A DNA stretch of 64,000 nt from UBA6623 sp965238125 (GCA_965238125.1 OZ250179.1:1054001-1118000); one strand, 5' to 3'; shown: positions 1-8,724, numbered from the stretch's first letter. The notes: generated from the sequence alone by a model not told the origin. A program made the numbers and translations.

Positions 1-329
1 ACGACTTTATCGAAGAGCATGAAGTCGGCGATTCGGTCACGGGGCGAATCGCGAAACTGTCGAAGAAGAAAGCGGTCATCGAGCTGGGCGAGGGCCTCAA
101 AGCGGTTTGCTTCCTCGAAGCCGATGCCGACGGAACCGCCGAGGCGACCGATGCCGAGCCGGCGAAGGACGTATCGTCGCTTGGCGCTATGTTGCAGTCG
201 GCCTGGAAGGGCGATGCAAGCGCCGGCGGGGACCGGAGCGGTGAAAAATTGCAAGCCGGGCAAGTTCGCAGTTTCAAGATCACAAAGCTTGACGCCAAGG
301 AGCGGACGGTGGAACTTCGGTTGGTGTAG
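1..329 (+). CDS. rpsA: 30S ribosomal protein S1, C-terminal fragment
   Basis: Open from the window edge to TAG at 327-329; about 108 residues in the frame beginning at base 3. The visible part starts inside an S1 RNA-binding repeat (motifs VGDSVTGRI and KKAVIELGEGLKAVCF). It continues through an acidic linker and a segment LGAMLQSAWKG, and ends in KITKLDAKERTVELRLV. This S1-repeat end plus charged tail matches the last domain of bacterial S1, which helps load mRNA on the 30S subunit. The 5' part lies outside the window, so length and earlier domains cannot be judged. Another S1-domain protein is possible but less likely. Confidence 0.72.
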   Translation, partial: DFIEEHEVGDSVTGRIAKLSKKKAVIELGEGLKAVCFLEADADGTAEATDAEPAKDVSSLGAMLQSAWKGDASAGGDRSGEKLQAGQVRSFKITKLDAKERTVELRLV

Positions 330-350
330 AATCACCGCTGGAGGTTCGCC

Positions 351-1364
351 ATGCTCAAGTCTTTTTCCGTTTTTCTCCTCAGTCTTTTTCTGCTGGGCGG
401 CTGCTCAGCGCCTGAGCCGGAACCCGCGCCCGTCGACCACGGCGCCGGAACAGTTCTTCGCGCCGATCCCGCAGTCGACGCCATTATCCCCGAAGACTAC
501 AAGATCGAAAAGCTGCAGGGCGGCTTCCAGTTCACCGAAGGGCCGGTGTGGATCAACAAGGACGGCGGCTATTTGCTTTTCAGCGACATCCCCGCCAACG
601 CCGTTTATAAGTGGACGCCCGACGGGCAGGTGACCGACTTTCTCAAGCCTGTCTTCGAGGGAGAGGTCGAGGAAGGTCGTTTCGTCGGCTCGAACGGGCT
701 GTTGCTCGATCCCGAGGGGAATCTGCTGCTTTGCGAGCACGGCGGGCGGCGCGTCTCGCGCATGGGCGAGGACGGCACGCGTTCGACCGTCGTCGGCGAG
801 TACGAAGGCAAGGGGCTCAACAGCCCCAATGACGCCGTCTTTCATTCCGACGGGTCGCTCTATTTCACCGACCCACCCTATGGCTTCCCCCAGCAGGATG
901 ACGACCCGGCGAAAGAACTCGACTTCAACGGCGTCTACCGCTTCGCCGACGGCAAGCTGACCCTGCTCAACGGTGACCAGACGCGCCCCAACGGCATCGG
1001 CTTGTCGCCCGATGAGAAAACGCTCTACGTGGCCAACTCCGACGCGGAGCGCAAGGTGTGGATGTCCTACCCCGTCAATGACGACGGAACGGTCGGCGAG
1101 GGTACCGTCTTTTTCGACGCCACCTCGAACCAGGGCGAAGGAGTCCCCGACGGCCTCACCCTCGACGCCCAGGGCAACGTCTACGGAACCGGCCCCGGCG
1201 GCGTATGGATCATCAGCCCCGAAGGCAAGCACCTGGGAACCATCCAACCCGAAGAAGTCCCGGCGAACGCAACCTTCGGCGACGCCGACGGCAAAACCCT
1301 CTACATGACCGCCCGAACGGGCCTCTATCGCATCCGCCTCAACGCGAAAGGCCTGGGCCGGTAG
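351..1364 (+). CDS. SMP-30/gluconolactonase family lipoprotein
   Basis: 337 residues starting at an ATG preceded by GGAGG. The N-terminus is a lipoprotein signal with a clear lipobox (LLGGC, Cys about residue 18) followed by a Pro/Glu-rich linker, so the protein is probably lipid-anchored outside the inner membrane. The rest is a six-bladed propeller of the SMP-30/LRE type. Recognisable pieces are FTEGPVW, SNGLLLDPEGNLLLCEHGGRR, SPNDAVFHSDGSLYFTDPPYG, RPNGIGLSPDEKTLYVANS and VPDGLTLDAQGNVYG; these supply the metal-site Glu, Asn and Asp expected for the family. Family members hydrolyse sugar lactones or related esters; the substrate here is unknown. It follows rpsA by 21 bases, but no functional link is implied. 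Confidence 0.88.
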   Translation: MLKSFSVFLLSLFLLGGCSAPEPEPAPVDHGAGTVLRADPAVDAIIPEDYKIEKLQGGFQFTEGPVWINKDGGYLLFSDIPANAVYKWTPDGQVTDFLKPVFEGEVEEGRFVGSNGLLLDPEGNLLLCEHGGRRVSRMGEDGTRSTVVGEYEGKGLNSPNDAVFHSDGSLYFTDPPYGFPQQDDDPAKELDFNGVYRFADGKLTLLNGDQTRPNGIGLSPDEKTLYVANSDAERKVWMSYPVNDDGTVGEGTVFFDATSNQGEGVPDGLTLDAQGNVYGTGPGGVWIISPEGKHLGTIQPEEVPANATFGDADGKTLYMTARTGLYRIRLNAKGLGR

Positions 1365-1381
1365 GGGGGCTCGCTCCGGCC

Positions 1382-1428
1382 TGCCCCCGGAGGGGGCACG
1401 GATAGTAGCCCCGGGCTTCAGCCCGGGG
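1382..1428. repeat. Two adjacent perfect hairpins in the 1365-1565 gap
   Basis: The 201-base gap between the lactonase-like gene and the restriction-modification gene holds two GC-rich palindromes. Arms 1382-1388 and 1392-1398 pair perfectly around a 3-base loop. Arms 1409-1417 and 1420-1428 pair perfectly around 2 bases. No T-run follows, so these look like dispersed palindromic repeats more than an intrinsic terminator, although they could stop or stabilise the upstream transcript. I see no gene in the remainder of the gap. Confidence 0.6.
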
Positions 1429-1565
1429 TCCCCCGCATTCAATGACGAACAGCCCCGGAGGGGCGTAGGAACAACCCCTGCCCCGCCGCCACCGGAGACA
1501 TTTTCATCCAAGAATCCCGACCGACGCCCGCGATATGTCGTCCCCTTTTTCAGTAACCTGTACTG

Positions 1566-4500
1566 GTGACCCCCGACGCCATCGACGCGTTCATCAACCG
1601 CTGGCAGGCTGCGGACGGCAAAGAGATCGCCAATACCCAGCCTTTTGTCGCGGAATTGTGTGATCTACTCGGCGTCGAACGCCCCCGCCCCGCTTCACGG
1701 AACCCCAAAGAGAACGCCTACGTTTTCGAGCGAAGCGTCACCTTCCACAACGGCGACGGAACCGAAAGCATCGGCCGCATCGACCTCTACAAACAAGGCT
1801 GTTTCGTGCTCGAGTCCAAGAGCCTGCGGCAGACGCCGGAGTCCTCGAGCTGGAAGGGCCGCATGCTGCGTGCCCACGGGCAAGCCTCCCAATACGTTCG
1901 GGCGCTGCCGGCCGACGAAGGCCGCCCGCCGTTCATTCTGCTGCTTGATGTCGGACAGAGCGTGATCGAGGTCCACTCGGAGTTTTCCCGCACGGGCGGC
2001 GCTTACGTCCCCTTCCCCGACCCCCGCTCGCACCGCGTCACTCTCGACGATTTGCGCGACGAGGGAACCCGGGATCGGCTGAGAATGGTCTGGACCGACC
2101 CGCTCAGCCTCGACCCCTCGCGGCAATCCGCCAAGGTCACCAAGGAAATCGCCGGGTGGCTGGCACGCTTGGCCGAGCAACTCGAACAGCAAGGCAAGGA
2201 CCCCGACGCGGTCGCGTCGTTTTTGATGCGGTGTCTTTTCACCATGTTCGCCGAGGATACCAAGCTGCTCCCCGAGAACAGCTTCACCCGCTTGCTCCAG
2301 CAGGCCGCCGAGGATCCGCGGTATTTCGCGCGGCTGTTGACGGGGCTGTGGACCGAAATGGACCGGGGCGGGTTCAGCGCCCTATTGCGGGCGGACATTC
2401 TCAAGTTCAACGGCGGGTTGTTCGCCGATCACGACGCCATCGAACTCACCAGAGAGCAGATCCTGCTGCTGCAACTGGCGGCGGAATCGGATTGGCGAGA
2501 GGTCGAGCCGGCGATCTTCGGCACGCTGCTCGAACGGGCGCTCGACCCGGACGAAAGGCATCGGCTCGGCGCGCATTACACGCCGCGCTCCTACGTCGAG
2601 CGCCTGGTGATGCCGACGATTATCGAGCCGCTGCGCGGCGAGTGGGCCGGCGCGCAGGCCGCCGCTGTCGCTCTCGACCGGCAGGGCAAGCACGACGAGG
2701 CGGTGGCCGAACTGCTCGCATTTCGCGACCGCCTGGTTCACGTGCGGGTACTCGATCCGGCGTGCGGTTCGGGAAACTTTCTCTATGTGACGCTGGAGCA
2801 TCTCAAGCGACTGGAAGGCGAGGTGCTCAACACGCTGGCCGAGTTCGGATTCGGCGAGCAGCGCTTCGAGACCGCCGGGTTGACGGTGGACCCGCGGCAG
2901 ATGCTCGGAATCGAAAAGAACCCGCGGGCGGTGCGCATCGCCGAGGCCGTGCTGTGGATCGGGTATTTGCAATGGCACTTCCGGACGCGCGGCGACGTGA
3001 ACCCGCCCCAGCCGGTGCTGAAGGACTATAAGAACATCGAACACCGTGACGCGCTATTGGACTGGGACAAGATCGAGTACGTGACGGACGAGCGCAGCAT
3101 CCCGAAGGTGCGTTGGGACGGGAAGAAGATGAAGACGCATCCGGTGACCGGAGAGCAGGTGCCGGACGAGTCGGGGGAGGTTGTGGAGGAACGCTACGTC
3201 AACCCGCGCCAAGCGGTCTGGCCCGATACGGATTTCGTGGTGGGCAATCCGCCCTTCCTTGGTGCGAGAACTATACGCGGTGCCCTAGGCTCAGGTTACC
3301 TCTCCGCCCTGCGTCAAACGTATCCCGAAGTTCCTGAGCACTGTGATTACGTCATGTATTGGTGGGAGAAGGCAGCCAAGTTGGTTAGGTCGGACCGTCT
3401 GAGTCGATTCGGTTTGATCACGACCAACAGTATCCGGCAGTCGTTTTCGCGCAAGATCCTCGAGCAACATCTGTTGGCGTCAAATAGGCCAATTCAGATC
3501 CTAATGGCCGTGCCCGATCATCCCTGGGTCGACGCGACCGATGGAGCAGCGGTTCGAATCGCCATGACTGTGGGCGGATACGGCAAAGAGGGGGCTTTGT
3601 ACGAGCTAGTCGAAGACAAGCCGGGACAGGACGGAGAACGTGTCGCCCGCTTCGGTGAACGCAAAGGGCTGATTACACCGGGACTCCGCGTCGGAATCGA
3701 CTTCTCAGACGTAGGCGAACTTCGATCAAACTTCGGTATTAGCTGTGTTGGCTACCAGCTAACAGGTCAGGGCTTCCTCTCTGCCCGCCGTGACGCACAG
3801 AGCCTGGATCGTTTCTTCGAAACAGAAGATGCGAGAATTCGGCCGCTCCTCTCTGGGCGGGACATTACTAAGACCAGGCGGGAGCGATTTGCTATCGACG
3901 TCTTCGGTTACTCTGAGTCAGATCTTCGTACCGAGCACGGGGAAATCTACCAATGGCTTCGCAACCGCGTCAAGCCGGAGCGTGACCAAAACAACCACGA
4001 GTCTCTACGAACGAACTGGTGGATCTTCGGTAGGGCCAGAAGCGCTTTCCGGCCCTCTCTTCGCGGGCTAGGAAATCTCGTGGTTACGTCCCTAACCGCC
4101 AAGCATCGGTTCTTCGTCCTAATGCCCGCGAACACGATCTGCGATTCTACAACCGTGATGTTCGCACTGGATGACCCTCATTGCCTCGGCACCCTCTCCA
4201 GTCGGGCGCACGTTGCCTGGGCGCTCGCGGCCGGGGGGCGATTGGGCGTGGGCAACGACCCCGCTACAACAAGACCCGCTGCTTCGAAACCTTCCCCTTC
4301 CCAGACCCCACCGAAACCCAACGCCAAACCATCCGCGGCCTCGCCGAGCAAATCGACGCCCGCCGCAAGCACCGCCAAGAGCTCCACCCCAAACTCACGC
4401 TCACCGGCATGTATAACGTCCTCGAAAAGCTGCGCCACCGCCGCGACGATCTGACCGACGCCGACAAGCTCATTCACGAGCAAGGGCTGGTGACCGTCCT

Positions 4501-5014
4501 CGGCGAGCTTCACGACGAACTCGACGCCGCCGTGCTTGACGCCTACGGCTGGGAAGACTTGGCCCCGGCGCTGGTGGGCAAACCGGGTGGCACAGTCCCG
4601 TCGGCCCACAAGTCCGCCGACCAGATCGCCGCCGAGGAAGACTTACTTGGCCGCCTGGTCAAGCTCAACGCGGAGCGCGCCGCCGAGGAGGAACAGGGCG
4701 TCGTGAGGTGGCTGCGCCCCGAGTTCCAAGCACCCGAGCGGGCGGCGGCCGTCCAGCGGGAGCTGATCCCCGGAACCGCCGTGGACGATGTCGTTGCCGC
4801 CAAGGCCGCGAAGAAGAGCTGGCCGAAGAGCCTGACGGAGCAATTCAAAGCGCTCAAGACCGCGCTGGCCGAGCACCCGGCCCCGGTCGACGCCGAGCAG
4901 TTAGCTCGAACGTTCAAGAGGGCGCAAACACGCCGCGTGAACGAGCTGCTGGGAACGCTCGTCGAATTGGGCCAGGCTCGGGAGGTTCCGGGTGGACGAT
5001 TCAGCGCGGTGTAA
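1566..5014 (+). pseudogene. MmeI-like type IIL restriction-modification protein, frameshifted
   Basis: One long gene read in two frames: a GTG start at 1566 runs to a stop at 4454, and the true C-terminus continues in another frame to TAA at 5012-5014, about 1149 residues in all. Near the N-terminus a PD-(D/E)xK nuclease site is visible: D73, then E83-S-K85 after nine residues, the same spacing as recalled for MmeI. A gamma-class N6-adenine methyltransferase follows, with motif I DPACGSGNF near residue 397 and motif IV NPPF near 561, then a target-recognition region and a helical tail. The frame changes at the C-run 4259-4262: frame one reads GVGNDP, and frame two continues RYNKTRCFETFPFPDP, which belongs directly after it. 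One missing C explains this. If real, the tail is lost; if a sequencing error, the enzyme is intact and both cuts and methylates DNA. Confidence 0.85.
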
Positions 5015-5162
5015 GGGGTGCGACTGTTGCCCGCGGGTGTGCGACGGCCCAGGGCCTTTCCTGTCGGAATTTCCCCTTGGGTCGGCCATGGCTAAAGCCT
5101 TATGGAGAAGTCCGTTGAAACGGCCTTGTCGCTGACCGGGGATGCTTGGGAACCGGCCCTCA
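5015..5162. repeat. Left part of a composite intergenic repeat, interrupted by IS630
   Basis: The segment after the restriction-modification gene contains GGAGAAGTCCGTTGAAACGG and ends in AACCGGCCCTCA immediately before the IS630 end. The same order of motifs occurs uninterrupted at 7230-7395 and in part at 23310-23440. It is therefore the left half of a repeat whose right half resumes at 6258, after the insertion sequence. No coding sequence is seen here. Confidence 0.55.
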
Positions 5163-5217
5163 TTGAGTCTCGCAAAATAAAGTGATACCTTTTTGGGGTA
5201 CGTACGTCTTTGTATGT

Positions 5218-6233
5218 ATGGGAAATACAAAAGGCGTACGGCGGGATTTCGAGGCCCTGGAGAAGCGCCGTTTCAAAGCGATCCGGTTGGTCGAGCAAGG
5301 CTGTAGTCAGTCCGAGACAGCGAGGCGATTGAAGGTCGCGCGGCAAAGCGTCAGCGAGTGGCTGCGACGATACCGGCGTGACGGCGAAGCCGGGTTGCGC
5401 CAGGCCGGCCGCGCCGGCCGTAAGCCGCTGTTGGACGCCGCGCAGCTCGAACGCCTCGAGGCGTTGCTGCTGGAAGGCCCCGAGGCGCACGGCTTCCCGA
5501 CGCCGCTGTGGAGCTGTCCGCAGGTCGCTCGTCTGATCGGAGACGAGTTCGGCGTGCGCTATCACGAGGGCCATGTCTGGAAGATCCTGCGGGCGCTCGG
5601 TTGGAGCCCGCAACGGCCCGTCGGCAAAGCGCGGGAGCGCAACGAAGAGGCCATCCGCGGCTGGCAGCGCAAGACTTGGCCGGCCATTAAAAAAAAGCCC
5701 GCAAAGAAGAACGTACGATCGTCTTCATCGACGAAAGCGGATTGAGTCAGAAGCCGCATCGTTGCCGCACCTGGGCGCCGCGCGGCGAGACACCGGTGTT
5801 GGAGTTCAACTTCAACTGGGACAAGCTGTCGGTGTCGGCCGGGCTGACGTTGCGCAACTTTTACTTCCGGCTCTATCCCGGCGCGATCGGCGAGCTGGAG
5901 GTCATTGACTTCCTGAAGGCTTTGGTGCGCCACATCGACGGCCCACTGCTGATCGTCTGGGACCGGCTGCCGGCGCACCGCAGCCGCCTGGTGCGGGAGT
6001 TCATCCAGCTCTCCGAGGATCACATCGCAACGGAGTACTTGCCGCCCTATGCGCCGGAGTTGAACCCGGTGGAATACATTTGGGCGTACTGGAAGCAGCA
6101 CGAGTTGCCCAACGTCTGCCCGAAGGACTACTGGGAACTCGACGAGCGCGCCCGCAAAGCGCTGCGGCGAATGCGCCGCAAACCGCGCTTGATTACCGCT
6201 TTCTGGAAACAGTCTTCTCTTTGTCTCGATTGA
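5218..6233 (+). CDS. IS630-family transposase, two frames joined by -1 frameshift
   Basis: The first frame starts at ATG 5218 and carries helix-turn-helix segments (SQSETARRLKVARQSVSEWLRRY and a winged-helix region around HEGHVWKILRALGW). The second frame supplies the DDE catalytic core: FIDESG (first Asp), VWDRLPAH (second Asp) and NPVE (Glu). At 5691-5697 the sequence A AAA AAG sits in the zero frame, a classical -1 slippery heptamer. Slipping there joins ...WPAIKKK to ARKEERTIVFIDESG and yields one transposase of roughly 340 residues. Both copies in this window keep the heptamer, which favours programmed frameshifting over a mutation. The product cuts and joins the element's ends at TA sites. 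Confidence 0.85.
5689..5697 (+). promoter_or_regulatory. Programmed -1 frameshift site (A8G) of IS630 transposase
   Basis: Eight A residues at 5689-5696 are followed by G. In the reading frame of the first part, codons AAA (5692) and AAG (5695) with the preceding A form the heptamer A_AAA_AAG. The -1 frame opens directly into the catalytic domain. The other IS630 copy has the same A8G on its coding strand (T-run at 35345-35352). Confidence 0.72.
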
Positions 6234-6257
6234 CAGTATATTATGCGAGATTCAGTA

Positions 6258-6413
6258 AGGGCCGGCCTATTGGTGCAATCCAAGCCCGGTGAACCGCCGG
6301 TGAACCGGGCTGAGCGGGGACTTCCGTCCCCGCCTCTGTTTCTATTGCTCGCATTGCGAGAGGGTTTTTCTGCGATTAGGAGATCGGTAGACGGGAAGCA
6401 AGGATCTTGCCGA
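6258..6413. repeat. Right part of composite intergenic repeat
   Basis: After the IS630 right flank the sequence continues AGGGCCGGCCTATT, then a CCGGTGAACCGGGCT hairpin, then GCGGGGA-CTTCCG-TCCCCGC. About 50 bases (6301-6350) match 7331-7380 with only a few differences. No gene is seen; the segment separates IS630 from the 3' end of vapC. Confidence 0.6.
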
Positions 6414-6812
6414 TCATTGCAAACCCTCGTCCAGACGATGCAGGGTGATCTCCGGCATGGCGAAATGTTTCTCGTTGTCGGTGATCAGCAGCAGACCGTA
6501 ATGCAGCACGATGGCAGCGATCAACGAGTCGGCTAGGCTGAGTGTAAGGCCCCGACGGGCCCACTCGTATTTGAAGCGGCCCGCGCGGTGCGCGATCTCC
6601 GGCACGACCTCGTAGTAGCGCAACCGCTCGATCAGCTTGGGGGTAGCTTCCGCTTCGCTCTCGTGCATGCCGGCGTAGATTTCGGCGACGGTGACGGGAC
6701 AGCTCGCCAGCATGTGCCCGTCCTCGACGAGCGCCCGCAGAGCAGGGGCGCGGCCGCGCTTGCCGTTGAGCGCGTCGATGAGCACCGAGGTGTCAGGCAG
6801 GTAGACGACCAC
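6414..6812 (-). CDS. vapC: VapC-type PIN-domain ribonuclease toxin
   Basis: 132 residues from the GTG at 6812, chosen because VVYLPDTSVLIDAL is the usual VapC beginning; an upstream start at 6899 would add an unrelated leader read through vapB sequence. The four acidic PIN residues are visible: D in PDTSVLID, E in TVAEIYAG, D in LADSLIAA and D in ITDNEKHF. They would bind Mg2+ and cleave RNA, commonly initiator or other tRNAs in this family. The gene overlaps the end of vapB by about 20 bases, so the pair is translated together. The toxin is held inactive by VapB, and the complex represses the shared promoter. Confidence 0.87.
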   Translation of the reverse strand: MVVYLPDTSVLIDALNGKRGRAPALRALVEDGHMLASCPVTVAEIYAGMHESEAEATPKLIERLRYYEVVPEIAHRAGRFKYEWARRGLTLSLADSLIAAIVLHYGLLLITDNEKHFAMPEITLHRLDEGLQ

Positions 6813-7068
6813 GGCGGTCCTCGTCGCGAGTTTCGTCCTCCCGCCGCTGACGAGCGACGTGGGCGGCCGCGCCGTCGCGCAGTTCGGGATGGTTTTCATC
6901 CTTCCAGCCGCCCTCGGCCTCGGCGAGCGCCAGCGCCAGCCGCCGCCGATCTAGTTCCTGGCGCGCTGCTTCGGCAATGAAGGCGCTACGGCCGCGCTTG
7001 CCGACTAGCGCATCGATTTCGTCGACGAGCCGCTCGGGCATGATCACATGGGCGCGTTTTCCTGACAT
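6793..7068 (-). CDS. vapB: VapB-type ribbon-helix-helix antitoxin
   Basis: 91 residues from an ATG preceded by AAAGAGGAAAGCG. The first 40 residues (MSGKRAHVIMPERLVDEIDAL, then RSAFIAEAARQEL) fit a ribbon-helix-helix DNA-binding domain. The charged C-terminal half (EGGWKDENHPEL onward) would wrap around the VapC active site. It is first in a two-gene operon with vapC and has a perfect 10-bp inverted repeat just upstream (7086-7110) as its likely operator. This partnership and gene order are standard for vapBC; cognate specificity cannot be judged from sequence alone. Confidence 0.85.
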   Translation of the reverse strand: MSGKRAHVIMPERLVDEIDALVGKRGRSAFIAEAARQELDRRRLALALAEAEGGWKDENHPELRDGAAAHVARQRREDETRDEDRRGRLPA

Positions 7069-7085
7069 CGCTTTCCTCTTTCCAT

Positions 7086-7110
7086 GAAGTCACATAGTAA
7101 ATGTGACTTC
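7086..7110 (-). promoter_or_regulatory. Likely VapBC operator (perfect inverted repeat)
   Basis: GAAGTCACAT (7086-7095) and ATGTGACTTC (7101-7110) are perfect inverted 10-mers around AGTAA, 18 bases upstream of the vapB start. On the vapB strand a TTAACT, 17-base spacer and TATGTG can be read as -35 and -10 boxes, with the palindrome spanning the spacer and -10. This is where a VapB-VapC complex would autoregulate. The local AT-rich patch stands out from its surroundings. Confidence 0.7.
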
Positions 7111-7229
7111 TTAAGTTAACATCTTATGGGTCTTATTATGTCCAGAAGAACCGCCCCGTGTTCACGACATCGGTCGCGTGGGTGTGAGCGCTACCTTCGG
7201 GGGGAATTTTTCGCTGGCTCGGTGCCGGC

Positions 7230-7395
7230 TAAAGTCTTGCGAGAGAAGGCCGTTGAAACAGCCTCGCATTCCATGGAGAGCTCGTGCAACCGGCCCTATA
7301 AGGGCCGGCCTATTTGTAATCCAAGCCCGCTGAACCGGGCTGAGCGGGGACTTCCGTCCCCGCCTCTGCTTCTATTACTCGCGCCGCGCGAGCCG
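7230..7395. repeat. Intact copy of the composite intergenic repeat
   Basis: The 7111-7477 gap holds no gene. It contains in order: GAGAAGGCCGTTGAAACAGCC, AACCGGCCCTATAAGGGCCGG (a palindrome with central TATA), a CCAAGCCCGCTGAACCGGGC hairpin, and GCGGGGACTTCCGTCCCCGC. This is the uninterrupted version of the repeat that carries IS630 at 5163-6255, and a partial copy lies at 23310-23440. Confidence 0.6.
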
Positions 7396-7477
7396 AGTCG
7401 CACATTTATGTCGCGCACCCAGCCGCCCCCTCCGCAGGTTCCGTTGGCGGCTTCCGGCCAGCAACCCCTCTCCATTG

Positions 7478-8542
7478 TCACTTCGACTTGAGACGCGGGC
7501 GGCAGCGTTCACGGGCCGTTTCCAAATACTGCTCGGAGACGTCGATGCCGACTGATTTGCGGTGGAGCCGGTACGCGGCCAGCATCGTCGTGCCGGTGCC
7601 GCAAAACGGGTCGAGGACGATTCCTTCGGGGGGGCAGGTGGCCAGGATCGGCAGTTTGCAGAGGTCTTCGGGGTAGGGGGCGTAGTGGTGACGGCGGCCT
7701 TGGGTGTCTTCGGGAAGAATGTCCCAGACGTCTTTGGGTTTGGCGCCCTTGGGGTTGTAGCGCAGGAAGTAGAAGCCCTTGGCGGCGATTTCCGCGGCTC
7801 GTCCCGAGACAGTTTCCGAATCGGAATGGGTGGTTCGCTGTTGCCCGCAGATGATCATGCGGAAGTCGGCCAGGCGGCCGGTTCGGACTTCGTCGAGTAT
7901 GGCGTCGAGCGCCTTCGCGGCGGCTTGTTTTTCGGGTGACGAAAGAGCCGTTGACAGCTCGATCTGGCGGCGGTAGCGAACTCCCGAAACGCCGGTTGCC
8001 GAAACCACGCGGCCCTTAACGACTTTCGCTGTTTGCGGACTCGAGCGGATGGAGTCGATGTCGTAATAGTATTCGGGCGACTTGACGAGGTGGAACAGCG
8101 GCTCGTGGACATTGCGGAGCTTGTTGCGCGTGGGGTCTGGGCCGCCCTTGACCTTGTGCCAAACGACGTTGTTTCTGAGCAGCCAGCCCTGGGTGTCGGT
8201 CAACTCCAAGACAACGCGCCAGGGGATGCCGAGCAGAGTCTTCTTGCGGTAGGCATCGCCGATGTTGAGCCACAGTGATCCCGAGGGCTTCAATACGCGT
8301 CGGACTTGGGCGAGGATGCGCAGGAGGTTGCGAATGTAATCGGCCGGATCGGCCTCGAGGCCGATGCCGTCGCGGTTGTATTTGCGCTGCCCCCAGTAGG
8401 GCGGGCTGGTCATCGAGCAGTCGATCGAGTCGTCGGGCCAGGATTCGAGAATCTCCAGCGCGTCGCCCGCGAAAAAGACGGGCTGTTGGCGGGGAGAGGC
8501 CAGATACTTCGCAAGGCGAAGGCCGGGGTTGGGGGGCGCCAC
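7478..8542 (-). CDS. Beta-class site-specific DNA methyltransferase (SPPY type)
   Basis: 354 residues from GTG 8542. The longer frame to 8704 runs into a dispersed palindromic repeat and gives low-complexity Arg/Pro sequence, so the shorter start is preferred. Motif IV TSPPYWGQRKY comes near the N-terminus and the AdoMet motif I LDPFCGTGTTMLAAYRL near the C-terminus, the order defining beta-class enzymes; SPPY is most often seen in N4-cytosine methyltransferases. A variable region between them would recognise the DNA site. No nuclease gene lies beside it, so it is either solitary or protects against an enzyme encoded elsewhere. The nearby MmeI-like protein carries its own methyltransferase domain. 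Confidence 0.85.
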   Translation of the reverse strand: MAPPNPGLRLAKYLASPRQQPVFFAGDALEILESWPDDSIDCSMTSPPYWGQRKYNRDGIGLEADPADYIRNLLRILAQVRRVLKPSGSLWLNIGDAYRKKTLLGIPWRVVLELTDTQGWLLRNNVVWHKVKGGPDPTRNKLRNVHEPLFHLVKSPEYYYDIDSIRSSPQTAKVVKGRVVSATGVSGVRYRRQIELSTALSSPEKQAAAKALDAILDEVRTGRLADFRMIICGQQRTTHSDSETVSGRAAEIAAKGFYFLRYNPKGAKPKDVWDILPEDTQGRRHHYAPYPEDLCKLPILATCPPEGIVLDPFCGTGTTMLAAYRLHRKSVGIDVSEQYLETARERCRPRLKSK

Positions 8543-8621
8543 AGCAACATTGTAGGGGGGGCGGTCGCACAGTGGGGCAGGTCTCCCGGCCTGCCCGCGA
8601 CCGAGCGGGGCCCCGAGCCGA

Positions 8622-8675
8622 GACAAGCTGAGAGCTTGTCGGAACCGTGGGCTAGGACAAACACGAGTGTTTGTC
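8622..8675. repeat. Double-palindrome intergenic repeat, copy 1
   Basis: Two palindromes in tandem: arms GACAAGCT (8622-8629) and AGCTTGTC (8633-8640), then GACAAACAC (8656-8664) and GTGTTTGTC (8667-8675). The same pair in the same order recurs at 11719-11772. It separates the divergent methyltransferase and permease genes and explains the spurious N-terminal extensions of both frames. Confidence 0.75.
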
Positions 8676-8724
8676 GCTGCCGGGCGACCCGCCGGGCGCG
8701 TCAAAACCGATATCCTCTAGATTC

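Larger units (their letters stand above)
5163..6255 (+). mobile_element. IS630-family insertion sequence, copy 1
   Basis: A 1093-bp element bounded by inverted ends: TTGAGTCTCGCA from 5163, and on the other strand CTGAATCTCGCA ending at 6255. IS630/Tc1 elements duplicate a TA. The right flank is TA (6256-6257) but the left flank is CA (5161-5162), so one copy of the duplication has mutated. A second copy sits at 34786-35879 with matching ends and a near-identical transposase. Copy 1 has the more diverged termini and is probably the older insertion. Confidence 0.85.

Noticed and set aside
405..1511. 368-codon minus-strand frame opposite the SMP-30-like gene
   Set aside because: It is the reverse of a signal-bearing propeller gene and shows no domain.
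8543..8724. N-terminal extensions of the methyltransferase (to 8704) and the permease (from 8671)
   Set aside because: Both run into the double-palindrome repeat and overlap each other; GTG starts outside the repeat fit the families better.
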